A stretch of DNA of 64,000 nt. Source: Leucaena leucocephala (Eukaryota; Streptophyta; Magnoliopsida; Fabales; Fabaceae). Where the stretch lies: NCBI GenBank assembly GCA_037074615.1, contig CM073546.1, forward strand, positions 10,781,501 to 10,845,500. The letters run 5' to 3'. Shown here one piece after another: positions 1-10,511 of this stretch. Both the position numbers and the translations under genes were made by a program. Numbering within the stretch: the stretch's first letter is position 1; each line of letters begins with the position of its first letter. The notes under the pieces were generated by a model. It was not told the origin of the DNA, made no database searches, and saw nothing but the letters and a program-made list of their open reading frames with translations.

Positions 1-1181
1 ATTCATTCTTGAACTAAGCTTGCCCTAGAAGCCTTAACTTGACACCATGCATGACATCATTTAAGGCCATGTTTAGCCGAAAAAAGGTAAATATACTGAT
101 AGGAAAAATTGTAGTTCAGTCTAGTACCGATCAGAGCAATTTCACAAAAACCAGACTGTTTTATGTTCCTAATTGTTATAATATTCCAGAATATGTATTC
201 TCTCATAGAAACCAGTGTCTAGGTTTCTCATACCATTAAATTTGTTAGACTGAGTATTTATTTGCTAACTATCCCTTGGGAAATGAGCAAAATACCCTTG
301 TTGCCCTTTCTTACACTATATTAACCCTAAGGGCATAATTGTCATTTCACACCTCTTCATACTGCATTAGGGCATGTATCTACTCTAACTAATCATCTTT
401 ATACTATCTTGAACATTTTTTGCTGGTTTAGAATGATCAAAATACCCTCTATCCAACTTTGGTACAATCTGAAATCTATGGGCATTTTCGTAATTTTACT
501 ATTTTCCTAGGTTGCTCTGGACTCTAGCCCACTTAACTGTCTTACTACCTTATTGGACCTATTGGGATTCTATTTGGGACTTATTATTGGTCTATTACCT
601 ATATGTCATAAATCCCAAGAAATCTCTTCTGACCCTATTTATCGGGTATTTTATTCCACCATAAAATCCTGTAAGAATTCTACAGGATTTCTTTTTTGAC
701 TCTATCAGTTTTATAAATTCTTATATTAAATATAAAAATTTACTATAAAGTTTCATATGATTCTAAGATCTAAAAAATACTGTAATCCTTCTTCTTGACT
801 TCAAGAATTTATATCAATTAATCGGGACCTTAAATCAAAATTATGTGTTGCGTTGAACTGACCAGAATAATTTTGTTTATGTTCTGGTAAAATTTAGGAA
901 TAATTTGATTTCAGGCATTTTTGAGCCTTTTTTGGTTCAACTTTCTCATAATTATATTTAGGTCCCTTAACTTTTGGTTAATTGTATTTAGGTCCCTATA
1001 CTTTTGGTTAATTATATTTTGCCTCCAACCTTTTTTAATTTTCATTTAGGTCTCTAAACTTTCCTTAGTTAATAATCATTCTCTTTCCTTCCTTAATTTG
1101 AGACGGTTTATTCCAAGAATCTCATATCTATTACATACAAACTGTACCTATACATCAGATAAGGAAATTGGAGATATGACA
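1..1181 (-). mobile_element. Partial 3' LTR of family-B Tekay/Del-like Ty3 element
   Basis: The minus strand begins TGTCATATC at 1181, directly after a purine tract, and continues to the window edge. The same start and body recur on the plus strand at 34636 and 52652, for example the stretch around 840-870 that reappears at 34980-35030. In family B this LTR is over 3 kb, so about two thirds lie outside the window. It is the downstream LTR of the minus-strand element whose pol lies at 1232-4560. Confidence 0.85.
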
Positions 1182-1197
1182 TTTCTCTCCCCCTTAA
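1182..1197 (-). other. Polypurine tract of element B
   Basis: On the minus strand the sequence AAGGGGGAGAGAAA directly precedes the LTR start TGTCATAT. Family A has the equivalent tract at 20020-20035 directly before its 3' LTR. This is the usual plus-strand priming site of Ty3 elements. Confidence 0.8.
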
Positions 1198-1231
1198 AAT
1201 AAATTTTGTGCTCAAAATTTACATTACTTAT

Positions 1232-1560
1232 ATACTAAGGAAATAGTTTAGGATAGACCTCCTTCGTCCTTTCTTCTGCTTCCCACATAGACTCATTCTT
1301 AGTTAATCCCTTCCAGGCCACTTTAACTAAAGAGATTTGCTTATTTCGTAACTATTTGACCTTTCGATCCATAATCTATACTGGTCCAACTTTATAAGTT
1401 AGGTCACCTCGCAGTGCAACATCATCTTGTTCAATCACATGTGATGGGTCTGGAACATACTTCATCAACTGGGAAACATGGAAGACATCATGTATCTTAC
1501 TGAGGTTGGGAGGAAGAGTTAACTTGTAAGCTACTAATCCTATTCTTGTAAGGATCTGAA
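1232..1560 (-). pseudogene. Integrase C-terminus and chromodomain of element B
   Basis: Conceptual translation of the minus strand gives the conserved pre-chromodomain segment with 'HDVFHVSQL' near 1470-1490. A chromodomain follows, with 'LRNKQISLVKVAWKG' and 'MWEAEERTKEVYPKLF'. This order, integrase tail then chromodomain just before the polypurine tract, is diagnostic of Tekay/Del chromoviruses. In life the domain would bind histone marks and direct integration into heterochromatin. At least two in-frame TAG codons interrupt it, so it is dead. Confidence 0.85.
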
Positions 1561-1973
1561 ATGAGCCGATATAACTTCTTCACTTTGATTGATCGTCTGA
1601 CTCTTGTAGTTAGAGTCAACTTAAGGAATACGTGCTCTCCTTCTTCAAACTCCAACGACTTTCTTCTAACATCAGCATAACTCTTCTATCTACTTTGAGT
1701 TGTCAGTAACCTTTTTCTAATCTTATCAATCTGCAATACTGTCTGATCTACTATGTGAGGACCAAACATCCTTCTTTCGCTCAACTCCAACTAACATAAG
1801 GGAGATCTACATTTATGTCCGTAAAGTGCTTTAAATGGGGCCATATTAATACTAGCCTGATAACTATTGTTATAGGCAAATTTTATTAATGGTAGATGGA
1901 TATCCTAACTCCCTTTAAAATCCAAAATGCATGCTTTTAATATATCCTCTAGTGTCTGGATCATTCTCTCATA

Positions 1974-2441
1974 TTATCTATCTGTCTGAGGATGATAAGT
2001 TGTACTAAATCTGAGAGTAGTGTCTATTTCTTTATGAAAAGCCCACCAAAACTTTGATGTAAATTGAGGACCTCTATAAGATATAATACTACTTAGGACA
2101 CCATGTAATCTAACAATCTCCTTTACATATAGCTTTACCAGTTTCTCAAGATAATCTTTCTTATGGATTGCTAGGAAATGAGCCGACTTTGTCAATCGGT
2201 CAATTACTACCCATATAGCATTATGCTTAATAGGAGTCATGGGCAGTCCTTTAACAAAATCCATGGCAATACTATCCCATTTCCACTTAGGTATATCTAG
2301 TGGTTGTAGTTTCCCTGTTGGCCTTTGATGTTCAACTTTCACTTTCTGATATGTTAAGCATTTTGACACATAAGCCACCACATCCTTCTTTAATCCAGGC
2401 CACCAAAATAAACTTCTAACATCATGATACATCTTGGTCAT
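1974..2441 (-). pseudogene. Integrase core of element B (Tekay/Del-type Ty3)
   Basis: A 155-residue open stretch covers part of the zinc-binding region and the catalytic core. Near the start 'SLFWWPGLKKDV' and 'CLTYQKVK' match the HHCC finger. 'LDIPKWKWDSIAMDFVKGLP' and 'WVVIDRLTKSAHF' carry the first catalytic Asp. 'HGVLSSIISYRGPQF' is the position of the second Asp, here Tyr, so the DDE triad is broken. 'STTYHPQTD' precedes the missing Glu region. Integrase inserts the cDNA into chromosomal DNA. The segment lies between RNase H (2560-3160) and the chromodomain (1232-1560) on the same strand. Confidence 0.9.
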
Positions 2442-2559
2442 ACTTTGATGTGCTGTATATCAACTTTTATGGGATTCATCTAAGATTTTCTCTCTTAGTC
2501 CTATTGCATTTGGAATATATGGTCTTCCTCTAAACTGTAGCAATCCATCCTGGGAGACA

Positions 2560-3160
2560 TCAAAGTTTTTAGTTTCCCCTCTTTTTAGCTTATTCTTGAA
2601 AATTGCTGTGAGCTATCATGCTCTTGGGCTTCTTTAATCTTATCCTCAATGAAAGCTTTAATCTGCGCTCCTCCATAAGAGTTTTCTACTATCTACATTT
2701 AGTATAAAGGACTCCAATCTCTAACATCTTCTATTAATTTAAACTCTTTGATCATTAGACTTGCCACCTGCACCACCTTTCTGCTTAAGGCATCGGCTAC
2801 CACATTTGCTTTTCTTGGATAGCACTTAATCTAGAAATCATAATCTTTCAGAAATTCCATCCATCTCTACTGCCTCATGTTTAATTCTTTTTAATCTTGT
2901 AAGTACTTCAAGCTTTTGTGGTCCCAGTGCAGTTATATGGTAGCTCCATACAGATAGTGTCTCCATATCTTGAGAGCATACACTACTGCTACAAGCTCCA
3001 GATCATAAGTGGGATAGTTTTCTTCATGTGGCTTTAGCTGCCACTCGACCCTGCTGCATTAATACGCATCCCAACCCCTGCTTGCTAGCATCAGTATAGA
3101 CTACATAAGTTAGAGTTGGGTCTGGAATAATCAGCACAGGAGTCATGGTTAATCTCTATT
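2560..3160 (-). pseudogene. RNase H region of element B
   Basis: The stretch lies between RT and integrase on the minus strand. Translated fragments match the family RNase H and connection segment, for example the region near 3000 equivalent to 'AVVYALKIWRHYLYG'. Several stops and frame changes are present and no continuous frame exceeds 60 residues. RNase H would remove the RNA template during cDNA synthesis. I assign it mostly by position and by short matches, so the borders are approximate. Confidence 0.65.
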
Positions 3161-4225
3161 TTAGTTCTCAAAAACTAACCTCACACTTCTCATCCCACTT
3201 AAACTGCTGGTTCTTTCTAGTCAACTTGGTTAATGGCTGAGCAATTCGAGAAAAGTCCTTAATAAATTTTCTGTAATACCTTGCTAAGCCTAGAAAACTT
3301 CTAATCTCCATCATTGTCCTTAGTTGTTCCCAGCTCAATATTGCTTCAACTTTGCTAGGATCTGCAGCTACCCCTTCATAGGATATGACATGACCAAGAG
3401 ATTTGACTTCTTGAAGCCAAAACTCACATTTACTAAGCTTAGCACAGAGTCATGTTTCTTTAAGAATACTAAGAACAATTCTCAAATGCCTTTCATGCTC
3501 TTCTGCAGATTAGGAGTATACCAGGATATCATTGATGAAGACCACAACAAATTGATCTAGATAAGGCCTGAAGATTCTGTTCATGTAATCTATAAAAATT
3601 GCAGGTGCATTCGTCAGACCAAAGGGCATTACTAAAAATTCAAAATGACTATAGTGAGTCCTGAACGTAGTCTTTGAAATGTCATCTGCTTTGATTATGA
3701 GTTGGTGATAACCTGATCTCAGATCAATCTTAGAAAATAAACTTGCTCCTACTAACTAGTCCAACAGATCATTAATATGGGGAAGAGGGTACTTATTCTT
3801 AATAGTAATCTTATTCAACTCCTTATAGTCAATATATTGTTTGAGACTACCATCTTTCTTTTTAACAAATAATACTGGAGCACCCCACGGAAAAACACTA
3901 GGTTGGATGAAATCCTTCTCTAAAAGCTCTTCAATCTTCTTCTATAATTCAATCATCTCATTGGGAGCCATACGATAGGGGCTTTGGATACTGGTCCAGT
4001 TCTAGGTACAATGTCAATTGCAAATTTAACTTCTCGTTCTGGAGGTAAACCTTGAATCTCCTTTGGAAAAACTTCAGGAAATTCTTTAATTACTGGAATT
4101 ATTTCAATTCCTTCTTCTACTTCTGCTTGAACAAAAAAAAAGACCATATATCCTTGATATCCTTGTAGTAAATATTTATCTGCCTGAGCCTCCATTATAA
4201 AATTCAGTCTCACTTTTGGATTCAC
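3160..4225 (-). pseudogene. Reverse transcriptase of element B
   Basis: The open segment at 3953-4225 holds the link into RT ('EFPEVFPKEIQGLPPERE', 'FAIDIVPRTGPVS'). Further downstream on the minus strand I read 'VLFVKKKDGSLKQYIDYKELN', 'NKYPLPHINDLLDQL', 'SKIDLRSGYHQL' and 'MPFGLTNAPAIF', all standard Ty3 RT blocks. The catalytic box at 3528-3539 reads FIND instead of F(I/V)DD, so one metal-binding Asp has become Asn. Stops and a frame change near 3950 add to the damage. Confidence 0.9.
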
Positions 4226-4560
4226 ATTTATGGCCTATGGATAAAGAATCAAAGTTTTGTTCTTACAATCCAATATCACATTATTGGTAGATAACCAGTT
4301 TAATCTAATTATGACATCAATCTCGTGGAAAGGCATACATATAAGATCTAGAGTAGTGCAACAATACTCATCGAATAATACTATTTAGGCAAATATATGA
4401 TGTAACTACTTTAGCATTTATAGGGGTTATCACAAAGATGGCATAATGCAACTTGCTAATTATAAGGCCTAACTATTTAGCACATTCATAGGAAACAAAG
4501 GAATGACTTGCACCCAAATAAAATACAGCAATCACAAAATGATTATTCAGATAGATGATA
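4226..4560 (-). pseudogene. Aspartic protease of element B
   Basis: On the minus strand 'VIAVFYLGASHSFVS' at about 4497-4540 aligns with the retropepsin motif (D)(T/S)GASHSFVS. The catalytic Asp position is Tyr, so the enzyme is inactive. The segment sits between the gag zinc knuckle (4650-4695) and RT on the same strand, the normal gag-PR-RT order. Several stops follow. Confidence 0.8.
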
Positions 4561-4599
4561 TCTTGAATCATCTCGGGTGACCTTTGGGCATCTTCCCTT

Positions 4600-5160
4600 G
4601 TCACTGCAAATACTCACCCTTGAGTTTGTGGCCTTTGATCATTCACTGCCTGAGGACAATTCCTGAAAAAATGTCCAGGTTTCCCACATGTGTAACAGAC
4701 ATTTTGTCTTATCAAGCACGGTCTATTACCATGGTTCATCCTGCACTTATCACATACCCTGAATCTCGAGTCTTTATTACTTGTATTGCCTCTGAAGTTC
4801 CCTCTATTAGGTCTTTTATTATGCCATTACCTCTTTCTCATTCTGGAATAGCCACTACCACCTGTCATATTTCTATTTTGATTAGTTTTTTAGGAACAAT
4901 ATTCTCTCTGCACACTAGTTTTATCAACATTTAATGGTTTAAACTGTTCTCAATTATTCTGCAGGCTTCTATTGCTTTATTGAACTGGCTATACTACTGA
5001 GGAGTCATCTTCTCCTTCAGAGTAACATTCAACCCTCTGATCATCCTTTCTGTCATCTAACGCTCATCATCTGCCTGTCGCAGATAAGTGGAGTATTGGG
5101 AAAGACGAATGAACTTAGCAAGATATTAATCAAAAGATTCTTTCTCTCCTTGCCTCAGTA
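4600..5160 (-). pseudogene. Gag C-terminal part with CCHC zinc knuckle, element B
   Basis: The minus strand encodes a classic nucleocapsid knuckle at about 4652-4693: C-Y-T-C-G-K-P-G-H-F-F-R-N-C (CX2CX4HX4C). It would bind element RNA. Further upstream on the same strand 'EYLAKFIRLSQYSTYLRQAD'-like sequence at 5050-5160 belongs to the chromoviral gag capsid domain. The frame contains stops. Gag is then interrupted at 5166 by a solo LTR and resumes at 6935. Confidence 0.85.
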
Positions 5161-5165
5161 CAAGG
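5161..5165. repeat. Target-site duplication CAAGG (left)
   Basis: CAAGG at 5161-5165 directly precedes TGTTGGAAATT. It is repeated exactly at 6935-6939 after the terminal TTACA. Joining across it restores continuous gag coding sequence. Confidence 0.9.
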
Positions 5166-6934
5166 TGTTGGAAATTGGGCCCTAGGGGCCAATCATTGTC
5201 TTATGAATATTGTTGATTTATGAATTTATTAATTGTGTCATCATATTATTTGTATATTTACTATGATGACCATCTTTGGATAACTCATGATCTTATCCTA
5301 AATGTCCCTGGTCAGTTATCTATGTGGGAGCTGAGATGAAAAAAGACCAGTATGACTTTAAATATGTATAGAGATATAAATCAAAGTCATAGGCACATGT
5401 AAGAGTACAAGGTGTTGGACTGACCCGCTATGAGAGAGCTACATGAGTTAAGTTATAAGCTTCTCTCATATACAAACCATGTCACTATGCCCTTTAACCT
5501 GAGATCATCATGGATTCATACATGATAAACACTCAGCTTTGACCTAGTCAAAAGTCACTTTTGACCGAGTGATCATAAAGACTATGTTTGGGCTTAGTGG
5601 TTTTTCGTGCGGAGAAATGTGAATGGTCAAGATGGAATTTGTCCCTCACATTCGTAGAGAGGTATTATTGGGCCCCTCAATGAATGAGTCTGAGAAATGT
5701 ATGGCCATACTGTAATGGAAAGGTAGTTCCATTTCTATAGTCAGACTACTCAGGGATCGATAAAGTAACGGTCAGGAATAGGATGATGACATTCTCCATG
5801 CCTCATCCATGACCAAAATATCGTGTGACAAAAGGGACATGATATGGTTGTATAAAAGGTTACATCGTTCATCGATCCTCATATGATTTGGGTAGTCGTG
5901 ATGTCTTGCTAGAGACCGCTTGCGACTTGTGGGCCAGTATAGCAAATTGCCCACTGCCAACTTCATATGGGCCTACAGGGTCGCACACAAAATAGCCCAA
6001 CACGAGTTATGATGTCCAGATTTATTGAATCTAATACATGTCTAGATTCAATGAATGATCCAGGGTGGATGTATATATTTATTTATATTTATATTCGTAT
6101 ATATATAAATTTATATATATATATATATTATAAGAGATATTTATAAGATTTAATTTATAAGGATAAATTAAATCTCTATCACATTTGAATTTGAAATTCA
6201 AATTGATATGATATCTCATATAAGAGATATTTACAAGATTTAATTTACAAGGATAAAATTAAATCTCTATCACTTTTGAATTTAAAATTCAAATTGATAT
6301 GATATCTCAAATTTAATTTATGAGAGTAAATCAAATGTAATTCCGTCTTATCTTTATTTTAAATTAAATAAATGGATGAATTAAATCTGTGGGATAGATT
6401 TAATACAAACACTATTTATTTAATTAGTTTCTTATCAAATTATACAATATATGATATTGTATTAATTTCAGAATTAATATAAGATTAATTCCAAAAATCC
6501 AAGTTTGTGGTAACACATATAGCATCCGATATATCTGATATTTAGGAGCTACGGCTGGGATAGAAAAAAAGGGTGAACGGGAATCCACAAAAAGGTTTAC
6601 AGATAAGAAATTGTCGAAATATAGATGGAGAGGACGAATTCTTGAGTAAGCCCTGGAGGGATAGGAGATACTAGCATGTCGTTCGTGGTTGGAACGCTGT
6701 TCGTGTGGATACCAGTAGAGGAAGCTGACTTGAGTCGTCGACTTCTTGCGATCAAAAAGAGATCACGAGCCGTGTAGAGAAGCTATGGACGTCACAACCA
6801 GAAGCTGAGAAAGTCGCGACTGAATACTGAGGGTAATACTTCTTTCCACTTGACTTAAACACGTACGGTAGATCCTGGCAGGGAATAGAAGTGTTTTTAA
6901 GTTATTTTTGCTGCGTGTCTTCTAATTCCTTACA
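5166..6934. mobile_element. Solo LTR (unassigned family 'C', 1769 bp) inside gag of element B
   Basis: The block begins TGTTGGAAATTGGG and ends CTAATTCCTTACA, so it has TG...CA ends. It is flanked by the perfect 5-bp duplication CAAGG and contains no gag or pol. Gag of the host element reads into both sides. This is the signature of a solo LTR left by LTR-LTR recombination. Orientation is not assigned; the start TGTTGGAAA suggests it reads on the plus strand. It contains an AT-rich centre (6070-6480) and a 90-bp tandem duplication. I cannot tell copia from Ty3 by LTR alone. Confidence 0.88.
6132..6312. repeat. Two-copy tandem repeat, about 90 bp unit
   Basis: The stretch starting TAAGAGATATTTATAAGATT at 6132 repeats from about 6221 as TAAGAGATATTTACAAGATT, and both copies end in TTGATATGATATCTCA. 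A few substitutions and one indel separate the copies. It lies within the solo LTR 'C'. Confidence 0.9.
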
Positions 6935-8068
6935 CAAGGAACTCCGCTTCTTGCTCATCCCATATTGATTACAGAAAATACTTCTTATAAAACTGCTCAA
7001 GAAATACTTCCTACATAATTTGAATATGTCTAGCCTGTAATAGTAGTTTGGTATTCTTCCACCATCGATCTGCATCCCTTTCCAGCTGATAATTGCCATT
7101 TGGGCTTTACTTTTGGATGGACAATCTAGCACCTTAAAGATCTTCTCCAATCGGCTAATCCAATCTTCCACTTTCTGGACATCAAATGTTCCCTCAAAAG
7201 TTAGAGGACTAGGCTTACAGAATTTGGTTATCCACTGTTGAATACTAGTGAGATCAACCACTTGCCCTATCTGCCTTAGTGGCTCTACTATCTGTTGCAC
7301 TATTTTCAGTTATGTATCAGCTACACTTACAGATTATGGATGTCTTAGATTCTCTATTGCCTTTGCTACCACTGCTGCTATGGCTATGTCTTTCTTCTGA
7401 TCACTTCTTGCCTAAGCTGCTCGCATTTCTTCGATCATCTTCTGTTGCTACTTTAATCATTCTAAAATTAGCTGTTTAATGTCCCCAGTGTTTTGGGGTT
7501 CTCCCGAGGAAACAATCCTTCTCATTCTTACCATTTTATTTTACTATCTAAATAGGATAGGAGTATAATAATTAACATAACTTATATTTCACTCAAACAT
7601 AATATACAATAAGTTTAGTAACATTACATTGATCTTTCATACATAACATAAGTACATGAACCACATCATCATCCTCATTGTTCATAAGTACATAGACAGT
7701 ATTAGCATTTACAAGTACAACCATTACACTACTCTTTCTTATAAGTAAACCAAATAAACTCTTCTACCATGTAGATCCAGTCAGGAATGATTTCATAGGG
7801 TTCTTCTTCAAAATATTGATCTAACCCCACTCTCTAGGTTTTAATAAGAGGTAATATATCATTCATAATGTTAGTCCAGTCTTCAAGGGTAAGGATATCT
7901 AGATCAAAAGCTTTATAAGCCTCTCTTACTCTGGTGATAAAGTTTATATAAGTTCTGTAATCTTGTTCTACTTCCCTGACCAACCATCTTCCTAGGTCAT
8001 ATAATTGCCTAGCCAGTTCCACAGCTTTCTCGAATCGTTCTTCATTCATATTCTTCCCTAGAGCTAAC
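6935..8068 (-). pseudogene. Gag central part of element B
   Basis: Minus-strand fragments at 6902-7300 and 7834-8068 carry chromoviral gag. Seen are 'KFCKPSPLTFEGTFD' and 'KVEDWISRLEKIF' (the retrotransposon-gag domain entry), and farther upstream 'ERFEKAVELARQLYDLGRW'. Frames change near 7020 and between 7300 and 7830, where 7560-7830 is low in recognisable coding. The gag assembles the virus-like particle. It is split by solo LTRs on both sides, at 5166-6934 and 8069-9781. Confidence 0.8.
8064..8068. repeat. Target-site duplication CTAAC (left)
   Basis: CTAAC at 8064-8068 precedes TGAAACATCC. The identical CTAAC occurs at 9782-9786 after GATATGACA. The gag frame is continuous when the intervening LTR and one CTAAC copy are removed. 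Confidence 0.92.
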
Positions 8069-8829
8069 TGAAACATCCTCCTTTTCTTACATCTTAGGGA
8101 CCAAATGGTAGCATCTGGAACCACTTTTAAGGCTATTGAAGTCAAATTACACAATTTGGAATTTTATTCTCTCGAGTACTGTTCACTGTGTAAATTCCAG
8201 ATGAGTTCCCTGATTCCAGCATTTTGGTCCCAACTTTGTATTATCCAATCCCTAACTTCTCTTCGTGCTTATTCAATCCTCTTTTAACATACCTGTGGCA
8301 TTGGGATTACATGGAAGGGGATGAGATTTTAGGAGAAATCTCAGTAGCAAACATTACTAAACAATGCATGCATTAATGTAAATACTTGTGCTTGCTTGTG
8401 AAAGTGTTAACATTGCGTAATATGTGTGCTTCCATGTAATATATGAAATACAATTGGACAAAGTAATCAAAAAAACATAGCTTTATACATAAGCACATGT
8501 ACAACACATTTCAACAAAGCCATAGCACATCAAGCATAACATTCAATACATACAAGTTTAGGATAAGTTCACTACTTGGCGTGTAACCTTTCCTTCCAGC
8601 TCTTAACCTTGCCTCTAAGGTCCCTTCTTTCCATAAGTCAGAGCCTATACATAGCATAATAATATCTTTATTATTATCCAGTATAGCTCTACTTAACTCA
8701 TGCTTAACTTGGGGTAATATCCTTAATATGACATTCCCCTAACTTTCTTTCTATCTACAACTAACCTTATCAATAGAGATATTTATCTATTATAACCATT
8801 AAGAGCTATCCTCTACTTTATTAGATTAG

Positions 8830-8993
8830 GGAATAGATAACTTACTTACCTCATTCCTAAGCTCTGACCAATCCCTCAGCTCCTTAGACTGCTCTTGACT
8901 CCACCAGAACTCCTCATTTCTTTCTCTTCCTTCCTTTCTTTCTCTCTTTCTCTTTTCTCTCTTCTTTCTCTCCTTTTCCTTTCTCTTGGCCAT
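8830..8993 (-). other. Purine-rich tract with CCATGGCC-initiated Lys/Glu-rich ORF in LTR A
   Basis: From an ATG in a strong plant start context (CCATGGCC) at 8993, the minus strand is open for about 50 codons. These comprise a long Lys/Arg/Glu-rich run followed by 'EEFWWSQEQSKELRDW' and 'LRNE'. A splice-donor-like GGTAAGTAAG then follows. The corresponding tract at 16613 (plus) also begins MAK and retains 'EFWQS', but has stops after it. The purine bias alone makes several frames open, so coding is uncertain. Position just downstream of the TATA box places it at the start of the LTR transcript. Confidence 0.4.
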
Positions 8994-9018
8994 GGATTCC
9001 TTGGAGGGAGGGGTGGCC

Positions 9019-9027
9019 TATTTATAG
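9019..9027 (-). promoter_or_regulatory. TATA box of family-A solo LTR
   Basis: The minus strand reads CTATAAATAGG. The same CTATAAATA is found about 30 bp upstream of the CCATGGCCAAG purine-rich tract in the other two family-A LTRs (16580 and 21602). Confidence 0.7.
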
Positions 9028-9781
9028 GTGAGTGGAGGTGGAATGAATAGCTCAGATCGAATAGCGATGAATGGCCCAGATTGCTTAGCTCCTTCAAGAA
9101 GCTTCACTTGCATCATCACGATGACATCATCCTCCTTGATGACTCACCAACATGACATTATCCAAGTAATAATGCCCGATTGGTGGGGCCCTTGGGATAC
9201 CTCACCAGCTGACTCAGCCTCTCTAGAGAATTCTAGAGCCTTTTCCTGGAATGAATGACCGAGATTGTGCCACGTGTCCTTTTTACTTTTTCTCCTTTTT
9301 TGTAATCTCATGACATGTGTCCTTAACTTTTCTTCTTTTCCTGTAATAATGCCATGTGGTGCCTTATGGGTCCCATGAGGACACCTTTCATGCCACCTCA
9401 TGGTCTATAGTCATATTTGATCACTTTTCCCAGTTCTATCCTTAACCGGGTAAATTTACTTTATAGAAAAGCACTAAAATATTATTTTAATGCATCTTGA
9501 ACTCCCATAACTATTGGGCCTACGTTTTTGGGCTTTTAAATGTCATCTTGGATTTCTAACCAAGTCCAAGAACTCTGGTGGCTCGGTTCCCAAGAAACAC
9601 CTCTTACTTTTCCATTATGCCCATAGGGACTTTTACTATTTTCCCTGCATTTTCACTCTCTTGCAGTTTAGTCAATAAACATTATTTGTATACTTCTGGG
9701 ACTCCTACATAATAGGTCCTAGTAGCCTTCCTTTTTTAGGCTACATACTGGGCTTCCAGTCCTAAAAATTGGGATATGACA

Positions 9782-10300
9782 CTAACTCTATAACTTTGTT
9801 ATTGTCCAAGTATATCTCTACAATTGGTGTCTTGGCTCTACTAGGACCTGGGATATCAGTCTGGTCTGGTACATGGCTAGGTCCAAGTACATCAGCTGGG
9901 TTAAGTACTTGACTAGGACCAAAAATATCAGTTGCGTTAGGTACTTGACTAAGACCAGGAATGTCTACCTCCACAAACTGTCTATATGTAAGTTCTGTAG
10001 TACCCATAATATAGGAATGACCCTCATCAGACTATACTACTTTGGGGTATACTATGTCTCTGTCATCCCCTGAGTTACATTCCCTTCCACACTAGGGTCA
10101 ACTTCTGCTGGAGGTACAACATTAATAAGAGAAGTTGGGATAGGTTCATCAGATATATCATCATCTGATGCATCATCTATTCCATTAGACCCTACTAAGG
10201 AGCTGTCTAAACTATCTAATTTTGAGTAACTAGAATCTGGAATGTGGATTACTGGAGGAAACCCAAACTCAGGATCAGTCACCAACGCATCAACCTCCTA
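9782..10300 (-). pseudogene. Gag N-terminal part of element B
   Basis: The minus strand between the PBS (10498-10511) and the solo LTR encodes an acidic, Pro/Ser-rich leader: segments at 10052-10285 ('GSNGIDDASDDDISDEPIP') and 9782-10007 (repeats of 'DxxGPSQVPxxxD'). The latter is a short tandem motif of about 16 residues repeated four to five times. It runs in frame into the gag fragment beyond the solo LTR. I see no match to a named domain; the assignment to gag comes from position and frame continuity. Confidence 0.65.
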
Positions 10301-10496
10301 TGAGTTCAACCCTAACTTATCTGAACTAAATACCTCAGGCATTATATTTCCTTAGTTCACCGTAATTTCTAATCCAGTCCTAGGCTTAGTCATCTTTACC
10401 CTGCAATAACTAACCTAGTGTTAATTATGGAGATATTCAGTTATGTATCAACCTATAAATAATCTATTCAGAGCATTTCCTAAGCAATAATCCTTT

Positions 10497-10511
10497 ACTC
10501 TGATACCAAAA
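10497..10511 (-). other. Primer-binding site of element B (initiator tRNA-Met type)
   Basis: The minus strand reads TTTTGGTATCAGAGTAAAGG directly after the LTR end. TGGTATCAGAGC is the usual complement of the 3' end of plant initiator tRNA-Met used by many LTR elements. The family-A element has TTTTGGTATCATAGC at the same position (17955). Confidence 0.85.

Larger units (their letters stand above)
8069..9781 (-). mobile_element. Solo LTR of family A (1713 bp) inside gag of element B
   Basis: On the minus strand it starts TGTCATATCCCAATTTTTAG at 9781 and ends GGAGGATGTTTCA at 8069, with the 5-bp TSD CTAAC on both sides. The start matches 20036 (plus) and the end matches 17930-17954 (plus), which are LTRs of the family-A element. 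Compared with those copies it is shorter, about 790 against 1600 bp before the shared CCATGGCCAAG, so it has internal deletions. It has a TATA box and a purine-rich tract (see separate entries). Confidence 0.93.

Noticed and set aside
4584..4934. Plus-strand frame of 116 codons
   Set aside because: It is antisense to the gag zinc-knuckle region of element B, whose CCHC motif is clear on the minus strand.
9762..10007. Separate small gene with GPSQVPD-type repeats
   Set aside because: The frame lies between PBS and gag of element B and runs into gag once the solo LTR is removed. Its last residues come from the solo LTR.
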